Below are positions 30,874 through 43,100 of a stretch of 49,106 bases of DNA, in pieces. Under the pieces are notes generated by a model. That model was not told where the DNA came from and made no database searches. It was given only the letters and a program-made list of their open reading frames with translations. The position numbers were made by a program, and so were the translations under genes. Origin of the DNA: Parachlorella kessleri (taxonomy: Eukaryota; Chlorophyta; Trebouxiophyceae; Chlorellales; Chlorellaceae); the NCBI GenBank assembly GCA_001598975.1, contig BBXU01001958.1:1-49106 (forward strand), given 5' to 3'. Position 1 is the first letter of the stretch. Every line of letters starts with the position of its first letter.

Positions 30874-32063
30874 CTAGGCACCGGCATGACAGAACCGCTC
30901 CATCTCTGTCAGCGCAAGACCTGCGCTCCTGCCTCGCCGCCCAACAGTAGCAGTGACAGCATGCGCATGTGGTGCTATCCCAGCGGCTGCCTCAACCCCA
31001 CCACCACATCCCACCTTCTGGCGGCAGATAGGGCACCGGCGCTGGTTGTAGGGAGCGGCTAGGCAGCGCTGGGAGCAGGCGGGGCACATGCAGCGGTGGC
31101 CACAGGGGATGAGCGCCACCTCTGGCTACGCGTCAGCACACATCATGCACTCCCTGTGCCGCTCTGTTGCTGCTAGCCATCCTGTGCAGGCTGCTACGGT
31201 TGGTGGCTGGAGGCCGGGTGGGCTGGCTATTTGGAGGCCGGGGGTGTGCTGGGTGCAGAGCCTACATCCATCGCCGTGGCCCCTCCAGAATGACCTGCAG
31301 GGGAACAAGGCAGCAGCCCACTGTGGCGTACCGCCATGTGCTCCATGGAGGAGTTTCGGGAGTCCTCGTGCAGCCCGCTCCAACGGTGGTTTGCAGCTGG
31401 CAGGTAACCAACGCACCAAGGCTGCCATGCTGCAGTCGAACCCCAAGGCCCACAGGGTACATGGTATAAGCTGTGAGCAGGCTGCTTCACGAGCGGTTTG
31501 ACTTGCCTTGCATTCCTTACTGCGTTAAGTCTTACCTCCCGCATGCACTCAATCCGTGCCTGCCATTGGGTGAGGGTCTCCTTTCTGGCTTTGTCTTCCT
31601 TGGCTCTGAGCAGCAGGTTAGCCACCTCAGCAGCCATTGCAGTGTACACAGGTAGCTGGCCGCGCTGACATCACTGCAGCTCCCACCTCCAGCAAAGCCC
31701 TTGCTGCCGCCCTGTAGCTGCACAAAAGCAGAGCAGCTTCTGCTACAGCCGTGCTCATCCGCTGCCAAGTGCAGCGCAGTCAACCCCTGGCTATCCCTCA
31801 AGCTGACATCAGCCGCGCAGCTAGTAGGGCTTGGGCAGCTGCCAGGCAGCCGGCGCGGGCGGCGGCATGGAGTGAGGTAGTGGTGTTGGCCAGCTGCATG
31901 CTAGGGTCCGCTCCTGCTGCCGCCAGTGCGCGTGTGAGCGGGGCGTGGCCTTGGCAGGCCGCCTTGTGCATGGCATCTAGCCAAATTTGTCAGCGGCACC
32001 AGGATCTGCGCCGCCTGCAAGGAGTGCTGGTGTAAGCTCCGTGTTGCCAGCCTTTGCTGCTAC
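30874..32063 (-). pseudogene. Ankyrin repeat-RING protein, frame-broken
   Basis: The order of pieces matches ankyrin-repeat RING E3 ligases of the plant XB3/XBAT type. From the 5' side (after a gcag acceptor at 32064): VAAKAGNTELTPALLAGGAD, then after a shift MHKAACQGHAPLTRALAAAG and LHAAARAGCLAAAQALL, then after another shift ADVSLRDSQGLTALHLAADE. Further on is EVANLLLRAKEDKARKE, a donor near 31540, and a RING (ECMMCADA, LIPCGHRCMCPACSQRC, RRCPICRQ). Breaks visible: a -1 shift at about 31978, a -1 shift at about 31814, probably further shifts between 31760 and 31650, and an in-frame TAG at 31126-31128 between the first cysteine pair and the CGH of the RING. Assembly indels are an alternative for the shifts, but not readily for the TAG. 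Confidence 0.7.
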
Positions 32064-34125
32064 CTGCGGGCTAGGGGGCGGCGCATGGCCTCAAGCACTG
32101 GGCGTTGGCCGGCCAGCTGCCGTTGGTCGATGGGGGATCAAGCTGGAACAAGGCTGACATCATGATGACCTCTGGACTGGGCAGGCTGCTCGTTCCAAGG
32201 TTATGCTGAGTTGCTGCCACGCCTGTATCCTGCCGGCGGAGTACTGTGAACAATGAAGGCCAGCGAGTAGCTGCCACGCCTGTGTCCTGCTGGCGGAGTC
32301 CTGTGAACAACTAAGGCCAGCGAAGCCTCGGAGCATGTCGTCGCAATGCTGGTGCCATGACTGTCGGCAGATGATATTCCTATGCACAGATGTAACAACC
32401 ACTCACTCATTTAAATGCTTGCAGTGGATGCCGGAAGCGAGCTTGGATTATGGTACGCGCGCTATAACTAAGCCGGGCATGCACAGCACGGCTGGCTATT
32501 AATGCCACTGGCACCAGGAGCAAAACTTTGGCTACAAGTAACTTATGTGCTATGGCCGGACCCAAATGTCGCCAACAAATGTCGTCAACGAAAGACGAAA
32601 CCCTGGATGCCAGGCATTGCCAGGCACTCGGGAGGTGTAGGGCTGGGAAATGTGAAACGGTTTACCGGCGTGTATTTACGTAAGACCCTCCTGACTGGTA
32701 CATCGGCGTGTCTGCCCACCCATGTGCAACCCTTACCTGCATCATGGCAGGACGAGGCCGCATGAGTACAAGGACGAAAGTAGCATCGATGAACTAGCCA
32801 AAGTACTGAACCGGCAGGTCACCAACACGTCTCAGACTACACAGGAACCAAGCATCTGAGTTCTACAAAAAGGATGTAAGCTTGGGCGACAACTTGTTGA
32901 ACGGAGGATGGTGCGAGGAAAGCAACACATTCGGGGCCAGCAACCACTGATTGTGAGCCGTGTGCCACACACTGCCGCAGGTCCCAGCCACGCAGCTGAG
33001 GGGGGGCCCTGCTCAGTGCATGGCATGCTGGCGGTCGGCCCTGCCGTCAACCTGAAGAAGTGCTCCCGCTCCGGGCTTAGGGACTGCCAGCATGCTTGAC
33101 AACACTTGCACATGGCCTGAGCGGCTGGGGCGTTGGCTATTATTTATGTGAGTGGGTCTGCTTTGACTTAAGCATGTGGGGTTGCATGCCATTGCCATCC
33201 TTCCATCATTGTCTGCTTGTATCACCTTGTGAGTTGAAGGGGCGCCCTTGACTGCCTGCATAATGCTGTGGTTTACCCCGACCTATGTGCACACTGTGTA
33301 CTGCTAAATAGCCAGCTTGTTAGCTGGGTCTACCTGGCTTGACGGGGTGGCATTGACATACATAGCAACGGCTTTTTGGGTGCAGCTGACTGGCTTCTGG
33401 GTCTCAAGGACATGTGCACAAGCTCTCGTACAGCACATGAGGCCTGACAGCCGGTGTGAAGCAGGTGCACCTGGTTCGCTTGCACTCATGCGTTGTGCGC
33501 CACTAGATCTAAAGTTGACTTGCGCTTGCTGTATGGAGGTCCTGAGGGGAGTCGGGCGTTAAAATGGCAGATTTATGGGATGGAGGCTAGGGGTCAGGCG
33601 TGCTGACTGCAGTGATCTCTTGATTTAGGATGCTGCGCCGCAATAACAGTACCGGGACAGGATGTTGGGCTGGAAGGCGACTGGGGCTGGCAAGCTAGCA
33701 CTGAAAGTGCTCGTTGGCCCCGGGGGGTGAGCTCCATCTAGCGTGTCTTGCCAACACAACCAGGGTTGTGTTGGGTGGGTGGGTGCGCTTGGTCAGGCAA
33801 GGTAGCTGCAGCTGATCACCAGAGGCCTGGCGAGGCTATTTATGCCTCCACCTGATCACATCCACGGATAGAGCTGGCTGCAATATATGCATAATAGCAG
33901 ACTGCGTGCAGTCCGTGCCTCTCATCACATGAGTTATTGAGGATGTCTGTTTGTTCCAGCTTATAGTGCTAACGCCACAAGCTATCCGGGGTGGTCTTGG
34001 GGTCAGTGGCGTGTGTCCAGGCGTGTGTGCAGTGTCCGGGCGTACGCCAATCGCGCACCAGCGCCAATCGCGCGACTGAAAGCCGCTGAATGCGATCGCG
34101 ACATCACCCATCCGTCGCTGCCACA
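32064..34125. other. Intergenic stretch between the pseudogene and transferrin
   Basis: No intact gene is supported. It may contain the lost 5' exons of the ankyrin-RING pseudogene. A 57-bp tandem duplication lies at 32213-32326. A TATA-like AT-rich string (AATATATGCATAAT) occurs near 33882-33895, about 240 bp before the transferrin ATG; its role is unproven. Confidence 0.45.
32213..32326 (+). repeat. 57-bp tandem duplication
   Basis: Two head-to-tail units start with GCTGCCACGCCTGT (32213 and 32270) and include CGGCGGAGT / TGGCGGAGT and AAGGCCAGCGA. They differ at a handful of positions. Confidence 0.85.
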
Positions 34126-37100
34126 ATGAGGGGATACGCTGCTACCTTGGGGTTTGCCGGCGCATTGCTGTCGCTGGTCTTCCTGGCGCCCAGAGCAGTG
34201 ACATGCAGGCACCTGCTACAGGTAAGAACTAGCTGATGATGGGGACGACTTTGTGGCCTACAACTTTACTAAGACACTGCAATGGCAGCGCACCATCGAC
34301 TGTAGGGGTGAAGCCCTAGGCCGACCTTATCATGTCCGACGTCTGCATGCATCCCAACGAGGAGTTCCTGCTCCCCACTCTCGCAGGAGGCCAGCGCGGT
34401 GAAGATCTGCATCCCGTCTGCTGAAAATCAGACGTACGTTGACGCCTGCACCCGCGCCGCCTCCCGGGCCAACACTGGTGACGTGGCCTTCACATGTGTG
34501 CTGGGAGGGTCCGTTGAGGCCTGCAGCGCCATGCTTAAGGCAGGCACGGCCACCCTTGTACGGATGGGAGGTGAGCATGGCCCTTACTCAGTGACAACAA
34601 TGAGTTGGACTGGGAAGGGTAAAGCTGCAGTGGACTCCAGCGGCTCAGGGCTCCTTGACTGAAAGTGGCCCATTTGACCAGGGCTGGCATTAAACAGTCA
34701 GCAACAGAGGTATGGATAGTTGCAAGTTGTCTTGTACATCATGCTAGTTGTTGAACCTGCCGAAGTATGCTGTCCCGTGGTCGTGTCACTGCCCAGCTTT
34801 TCACCAAACAGACGCCCCGCTTTCACCGCTCTGCAGCCACCGACCAGTACGCTGCCAACAAGGAGTTTGGGTTTGTGCCCCTTGTCTCCGAATCTTACGC
34901 TGACCAGGATGACGCCACCTCCTACTACAGCGTGGCCGTGGTCCCCGCCTCCTTCTGCTCCGCTAATGTGGGCCTGGCCGACCTCAAGGGCAAGCGCTCA
35001 TGCCACACAGGGTGAGGCACAAGGCGTCACGGCTAATAGGTGTGGCCACCTGGCAAGGGTGGGGGTTGATAGATTGCTTAGAGAGGCTTGGTATGGGTGT
35101 TTGAGTTAGCTGCGTATCCTTGTAGCCACTGCCTGCAAGGCTGCGCTCCCGTCTGCGATGCTTCTGTTGTTACTGGGCATGTGAATACCATGCTGCTTTC
35201 ACTTGTGCCCACTGTCTATAACAACAATCGCACCTCCCATGCTTGCAGGTACGGCCGCACTGCTGGCTGGGCCATGCCTGTGGGTCTGATGACCGACACA
35301 GCTGTGGTGAGCCATTTCAGCCCGGACTGTCCACAAGTGCAGGCGGCGATTGCAAGAAGAGTGTGGCTTGCGTGCCCCGTCCTGTCCTTGCCACAGCGCA
35401 TTCAAGTCTTGACGGCCTGATTGCAATGGCCTTCTGCCTGCGTCCCTGACATGAGGGCCTTGAGACCCTGCCTGCCTTGTGCAGATGCCCGTGGTCAACT
35501 CCCAGAACGACGTGAGGGCAGATGCTGAGTCTGTGGCTTCCTTCTTCTCTGAGACATGTGCTCCTGGCACCAATGACGAGGGTCCCATGGACGGCGGCAA
35601 GGCCTGGGACAAGATGTGCACTGCCTGCAAGGTGAGGGAAGGGTGGACGGTCAGTGCAGCTAGTAACAGTCAGCTTTTTGGTGTTCAGGTACCATGATAC
35701 CGCAGCCGGCTAGGGCACTAGGCAAGCTAAATAGGAAAGCACAGGGTTGCACCGGCCGCTATTGCTGCATGTACTGCTGGCCTTAGCTGCAAGTCAAGGT
35801 GCGACGTAGCTGTGTGCAGCCATAAGCAAGGTCGGCCTGCTGTACTGACCGCAATGCGCAAGGGCTCAACGACTGTAGGTTTATAGACCATTGTCAGATC
35901 CTGGACTCCAGTGTGCAGTCTCCCGAGTGGGCTGTCTCTGCTATCTTCTCCCTGCAGGGTAACTGTACTGCCCAGGACCCCTACGCCGACTACCCGGGTG
36001 CCCTGCGCTGCATGATGGAGGGCGCCGGCGACGTGGCATTCACCAAGCACAACATCGCCCCCGAGTACGCCAAAGACGGGACTAAACCTGCAGACTGGAG
36101 CTCCATCAACAAGGTAGGCTTTCTTCTTGCAGCTGGAGCTGGTATGGCAAGGGTCCCTCCCTGCAGGCCTGGCTAGTCGGGGTGCCCATTTGTGTCGTAC
36201 AGTACAGATCTCTCCAGGATCTTGCAGCTTCAAACTCTTTGGTACGCAGGCAGGGAGAAACTTGCCCAGGCCGGGCTGACAGGGTGCCACCCCGTCTGCT
36301 GGGATGCCTCCCCAGGTCATACACTTCCCAAGGGAAATGCAAAAGCAACCAGGCTGCCACACCCGCCCTAAACCTTGGCCGTACCCTCAGGATTCGATGC
36401 AGGCCTGAATGTAGCTCTGCTAAGCCTGCTGTGCCTGCTCCCCTCGCTGTGCAGGCCGACCTGCGCCTGCTGTGCCCCAGCGGCGGCTGCGCCCCCGTGG
36501 ACGACTACTCACGCTGCAATTTTGCCCGGGTCCCCTCTGGCGCCCTCATGGCCCCCGGCGACCTGCAGGGCAGCCAGCTGGGCAGGGCTATCCAATCTGC
36601 CCTGGATGGGGCAGCTGGCAATGGCACCTTCTTCAATGAGAGCAAGCCCTACCTCTTCTCCGACAGCACCGTCTCTCTCAAGGTGTGTGGTGTCTGCCCT
36701 GGTGGGCTGCTGTCGCTGATGTATGGCCTTGCCATGGTCAGCGTCGACCCAGGCGTGCCCCATGCGATTGGAAGCTCGTGTTGTGCTGGACTCTCTCAAT
36801 GTCCTTGGTACTTCATGTACTCATGGACACATGCTTCTTGCCCTTGCCTGCCAGATGCTGCTAATCCAAGGGAACCTGCCACTATGATCACCTCAGCAGC
36901 CAGTAGCATCATGTTCCCTCGCTCACTTGCTGCCTGTGCCCAGGTGCAAAGCGTACCTATTGATGAGTACTTCTCACCGGAGACCCTGGCTGCTCTGGAG
37001 GGAAGGGACGCCCTGGAGGACGTGACGGTAAGAGAGTTGCCGGGCCCTCTCCACTCAGCTCAAACATGAAAATATAGAGGGAATGTGCCTCATTGCAGCA

Positions 37101-40100
37101 TCCCTACCTGTATGCCAACTGCTGAAGGCTACCTGGGGCAGATGTTTCATGCGCTGGGCATGTTCAAGTCCCAAGCATTCTAACATCCAAGCTACAGCTG
37201 CCTATGGTTCCTCCCTCACTTCGCTTGCATGTCTCTTGCTTGGGGCTTTCCACGGCTGTGCCAAGGAGCGAGTGGAGGGCCCCCCCATCGCCCTCTCTAT
37301 ACTGGCATTACTCTGGGCTACGAAGACCCGGATACTGCTATCCTTGGGTTTTGTTCAACTAACTCACTCTGGCATCTGCAGACCGCGGCTCCCAACACCG
37401 ACGTGGTTAAGATCTGTATCCCGTCTGCCCAAAACGACACCTACGTTGACGCCTGCACCCGCGCCGCCTCCCGGGCCAACACTGGTGACGTGGCCTTCTC
37501 ATGTGTGCTGGGAGGCTCCGTGGAGGCCTGCAGCGCCATGCTCAAGGCGGGCACTGCCACCCTTGTACGGATGGGAGGTGAGCTTTATCAAATAAATAAA
37601 TAATTCGCCCAGGCCTGAAGGGCACAGCCGTAGCCGTGCCTTGAGGGGAGATGTAAGCCCCTATGAGCAAGTCCCAGGCGAGAGCTACCTACGGCTGCCG
37701 TAGACCAAGCCAGCTGGCAGTGCTGGGGGGGGGGGGGGGACGGAACGGCATCTATGATGGATGCCTGTGCCGTGCGCTTGGGTGATTCAACTAAACTGCC
37801 AGTCAAAAAGCAATGAAACTCAGGTTCTGGCGCCGGGCGCAAAGTGCAGCACTGAAACTCTTGCACACTGTCATATGCTGGGCCAGACATGTGCACATCA
37901 CAACATTCCTCACCAGGACAATCCTGGCTGGCTGACGCCCTTTGTGACCCTGCATTCTCCATCTCCCTGCTATTGCCCACCTCTGCGCCATGCAGCCACC
38001 GACCAGTACGCTGCCAACAAGGAGTTTGGGTTTGTGCCCCTGGTCTCCGAGTCTTATGCTGACCAGGACGACGCTACTTCCTACTACAGCGTGGCCGTGG
38101 TCCCCGCCTCCTTCTGCTCTGCCAATGTGGGCCTGGAGGATCTCAAGGGCAAGCGCTCCTGCCACACAGGGTGAGCATAAAGCAAGGAAAATCCCTCAGT
38201 GCTGTTTACTCCAGGAGGAAAGTAGGCAGCGGCTTGAGGGGTCCCGGCTGTGTTAGGTGTTTGGTAGGGATTTTGCTCGGGTGGCAAGCTGGTGCTTGAG
38301 TTGTCTAGTGCTCTGCAACTGCTGGTGGTTGTTTACAGTACCAGGCTTGGCTATAGCCGTGTCAGAGACTGTTCCCTGGTCAGGTGCTGTTTGGAAAGGA
38401 ATACTAATGTGAAGTGTGACCTGTGGACCCTGCCCGATGTACTGCTGCAGGTATGGCCGTACCGCGGGCTGGGCAATGCCTGTGGGTCTCATGACAGACA
38501 CTGGTGTGGTGAGTGAGACCGCCCCTGCTGCCATTCTTCAGCTGTAAATCGAGTGATGGAGAGAAATATCTTGTCCCTCACATCATGAGATGGATCTAGC
38601 CTGGTGAAGACTACGTTGCATTTGTCCTGGTGGCAGCCATCCTCGATACTCCTCCTGCAGCGCAGGTGAAGTGCTCATCGTCGTCTTCATGTTGCACATG
38701 CTGGCATGCTCAAGCCAGCGCCAAGAACATTTGTGACGTGCGATGTGCCCCTGCAGATGCCCGTGGTCAACTCCCTTGGCGATGTGAGGGCAGATGCGGA
38801 GTCTGTGGCTTCCTTCTTCTCCAAGACCTGCGCAGCCGGCACCAACGACGAGGGCCCCATGGATGGGGGCAAGGCCTGGGACAAGATGTGCACCGCCTGC
38901 AAGGTAAGTCAATCAGGTGTGCTTGGGGTTAAGCGTCAGTGCCGTTAGCTAGCTTCAATGCTGCCCAAGCTTGACTGTGGGGGCGAGGCAGTGACAGCTA
39001 TGTGGTCATGGATGACCAAGCCCATTGTAGCCAACAAGTGACAACAGCACAGCTCGACAAATCTCTCAGCCGGTGCGATATCGCAGGCATGCAGGGCTGC
39101 TCTCACTTTGGGTTTCGCCCCACTCCCTTGGTGCAGGGCGACTGCAGCGCACAGGACCCATACGCTGATTACCCGGGCGCCCTGCGGTGCATGATGGAGG
39201 GTGCTGGTGACGTGGCATTCACCAAGCACAACATCGCCCCCGAGTATGCCAGGGATGGCACTACCCCCGCGGACTGGAGCTCCATCAACAAGGTAGGGAC
39301 TTCGATCGCCTTATATCATCATTAGTCCAACGGATCAAAGCGCACGGACTTGCGAGAGGTCAAGGCTTGCAAGCTTGTAATCTGACCAGCGTCTGACAGG
39401 CCTGGATCATATTGCCAGCTGTGGTACTTGGAAACACCCCACAAACCTTTACACATGCACAAGCTGTGGAAGGTGCATCATTGCAGGACGCCGTGCCAGC
39501 TGTGCCTGCTAAGCCTGGCCTGCTGTGCCTGCTCCCCTCGCTGTGCAGGCCGACCTGCGCCTGCTGTGCCCCAACGGCGGCTGCGCCCCCGTGGACGACT
39601 ACTCACGCTGCAACTTTGCCCGGGTGCCCTCTGGCGCCCTCATGGCCCCCGGCGACCTCCAGGGCAGCGACCGCGGCAAGAGCATCCAGTCTGCCTTGGA
39701 GAAGGCTGCTGGCAACGCCACCTTCTTCAATGCCAGCAAGCCCTACCTGTTCTCCGACAGCACCGTCTCCCTTAAGGTTGTTGTACCGGCAGACATACAT
39801 CTGCATGGGGGGTTGTAGTCACTGGTGCCTAGTCTAGCTTGGTCTGGCTTCCTGCCTACTACCTTCTCATATCTTCACTACAGCACCACGTCTCTCAAGG
39901 CGAGTGGAGTATTTGGGTAATGAGAAGGCCCCCTCACTGGCATTGCAGCAATACCCTCAGCTGTATCAACCCTTCTCAGTTTGGCTTCTCGGAATCATAT
40001 TCCCTCCATGCCCCATGCTGGTCCTGGTGCATGCTTACATTTGGCCCAGAACGCAGCTCTTCTTGACATCCATCGCATTGGTGTGGGGCGCGATACTCGC

Positions 40101-43100
40101 TGCCAGGGCGAAGCCGGTCACAGGCAGACCCAGTGCCCCTGCCTGCCGGCTCTCCTCCCACCACTGCTGCTCCTTACTGCCCTGTCCAGGTGCAAAGTGA
40201 ACCCATCGAGGACTACTTCTCCCCCGAGACGCTCAAGGCCCTGGAGGGCAGGGACCAGCTAGAGGGCGTGGCGGTAAGCATGGCAGGCTAGCTACCTTTG
40301 CATCCCTTGCTGAAAGGGCAGGGACCACAGACATGCCCGCGAGGCCCTGAGTCGGACCTACCGCCACTGCGGGACTCAACCTACTAACAGCGAGGCACCC
40401 TATCATCCCGTGCTTCACATGACTGGCACCGCTGGGTGGACACCCCTGCAGGCGCCTGGAGCCTCCTCCGGCGGCGGCAGTGCTATTGAGGCCTGGGCGT
40501 ATCTATTTGATTATGTGATTATTTATTTATTGCAGGCGCCGGGAGCCTCCTCCGGCGGCGGTGACGGCCCCTCCCCTGTGAAGCTTTGCATTCCCAGCGA
40601 CGCTGACGAAGCCTATGTTGCAGCCTGCACTAAGGCCATGTCGGCCGCCAACACCGCGGCTGTGAACTTCACCTGCGTGGCGGGCGGCTCGGTGGACGGC
40701 TGCAGCCGCATGATCAAAACAGGCCTGGCAACCCTCACCAAGATGGGAGGTGCGACCGCTTTTACACCGCCCCGACACCTTTCTGGCGTGTCGCGCGGCT
40801 ACTGTCTGCTGTGCCACTTGTAACAAGCAAGGTGGCCAGCGGCTGCCGTGGCTACACCTGCCTGGCAAGGAAGCACTGACAGTTCTGGTGTGTGCAAGGG
40901 CCAGTTGTGTCATTGGATGCGACAGCGGAACCTTGTCTGCACCGCTAACTCTGCTGCAACATCAACCATATTTGGTGTGGCCGCTGCGTTGCAGCCACCC
41001 AGCAGTACCAGGCCAACCTGGACTTTGGCCTGGTGCCTCTTGTGGTTGAGGACAATGGCGTGGAGGTGAGGCCATAGCTCGAGTTGTCTAGCAGTGTACT
41101 TCCTGGCATTAGTTTTTGCAATGCCAGCGTGCCCTGTTGCTGATGTGAGTAACATTGCAGTGGTTCGTCGGGCAATGACGGGTTGGCAAGAACTGGCCGA
41201 GAGCATTGTTAGGGATGGATGTGGGACGCATACTGCCGCATGCCACCACAGCACAGCATGCCCAGCAGGGCCATCGAACTTGCTGCCCTTGCAAGATTTG
41301 TGTACTACCACGAGATTGTCGGACGCCAAAGAATTGTGGGAGTGCGTGTGTGTGCATTTGCCGTGTGCTGTGTGCTGTTTGGTATATTCCTTGAAGCCGC
41401 CTTGGGTCCTCTTAAACTACATACGCTACAGCACTTTTGTCCACCACATGCTGCTTGCTGGCAATGCGGGTTGAGAACCAACCTGTGGCACCTGCATGCT
41501 TGGGTGTTGCCGGCACACACATATTAGTCACTTGTATCACTCGCCAGCAGTGCGAATGCCCTGACCTCCTGCCTGCCTACTTTCCTATCTGTAGGACGGG
41601 GCTGTATACTACAGCGTGGCGGTGGTCCCCGCCTCAATGTGCAATGGTGACGTGAGCCTTAAGTCACTGGCCGGCAAGCGCTCCTGCCACACAGGGTGAG
41701 CGCATCCCCAGGATCCATGGTTCTTCCTTTAAGATCCATACAGATACCGTTGGATATGCCAGAAGTCACTTGGGGGTATAGTGAGAACCAGTGATATGCA
41801 GGGGGTAGCTGCCAGAGTCCGACTGCAGGCAAAGACTGAGGTAGGGTGGCATTTGAGGGTGAATGAGGTCTGTGAGCAAGGTATCCACTGCTTGTAGAGC
41901 AGGCATTGGATAACTGGTAGCACACCTGCGTGGTCATGGAGGAAGACGACACTTTGTATGCATGGATGGAGCGTCACTAGGCCAGCTTGCCATGACCGCC
42001 CAATGATCTACCACCTGACTGCAGGTATGGCCGCACTGCTGGGTGGGCGATGCCCATGGGGCTGATGACTGAGGCGGGCGTGGTGAGTGCGAAGGAAGTC
42101 ACCGGTTGGTGATGCAGCGCGGTCAGGGAGTAGTAGGCAGTGTGGAAGGCTGGCATTGTCAAAGGATTTGAGCCTGTTTTGGCGCCACACCTTGCCTCCT
42201 AAAGCAGCTCCTTTTCCAGGCGGCTCAGCAGTGCAACTGCCGACACTGTTGCGGCTGGCCAAGCTGCCCACCTGTGGTGATGTGCTCTGTCATGCTGTGG
42301 TCCTCAAGGTGCATAGTGTATCTTGTCCACTTACAAAAGTGGATTCACCATTGCACCCCAGTAGCGTCATCCTGCCCCGCACATGTGGCTCCCTTTTCCT
42401 ACAACTCCCCACAACTCCCAACCCCATGCCGACTCTTGCAAATGCCCGTGGAGAGCAGTGAGAGGGGTATCCAGGTGGCTGCCCACCAGCGTCTTCCTGG
42501 CAAGCACATGTGGCTTTCCATCCTTACTAAAGATCCCAACGCCACGGCCGCCCTTTTGCAGATGCCAGTGGAGAGTAGCGAGAAGGGTATCCAGGTGGAT
42601 GCTCAGTCTGTGGCCTCCTTCTTCTCCAAGACCTGCGCCCCCGGCACCAACAGCCAGGGCCCCGCTGACGGCGGCAAGGCGTGGAACAAGCTCTGCACCG
42701 CCTGCAAGGTGGGGGATGCGCGGTGGGCGTGTCAGGTTTGCATGTGTTTGCTTGGCTTGGTCCTTCCTGCAAGGCCTGGGCTGCAGGAATCACAACCTGT
42801 GGGCCTGCTGGCGGCGGGGTTGGTGCAAGGCTTGGACCAAGCCGTGCACCAAAAGCATACATTGCCAAAGTCCTCAGCGCCTGGGAGTAGCTGAAACCAG
42901 TTCCGTGAGAACGCAAGGTCCTGGGGCACAGTACCTAGCCAGAGGGCGAAACGCAGCAGCACTGCAAAGGGCTGCAGGACTGCCCCCCCACACCTGCCCA
43001 CCACTGCAGGCCTTAGCCTTCCATGCACCCAGGGGCAGTGCTGCCAGTGAGGCCCTCCCTCAGGGCGTCACCAACTCTGCCATGCTCTCCAGCTCTGCCA

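Noticed and set aside
33304..33562. Short plus- and minus-strand frames of 60-80 codons
   Set aside because: No domain, no splice partners and no distinctive composition, so noise is the simplest reading.
40350..40405. tRNA-like fragment on the minus strand (GTTGAGTCCCGC after CTGTTAGTAGG)
   Set aside because: The T loop lacks the invariant C and no acceptor stem closes. At most a degenerate relic in a transferrin intron.
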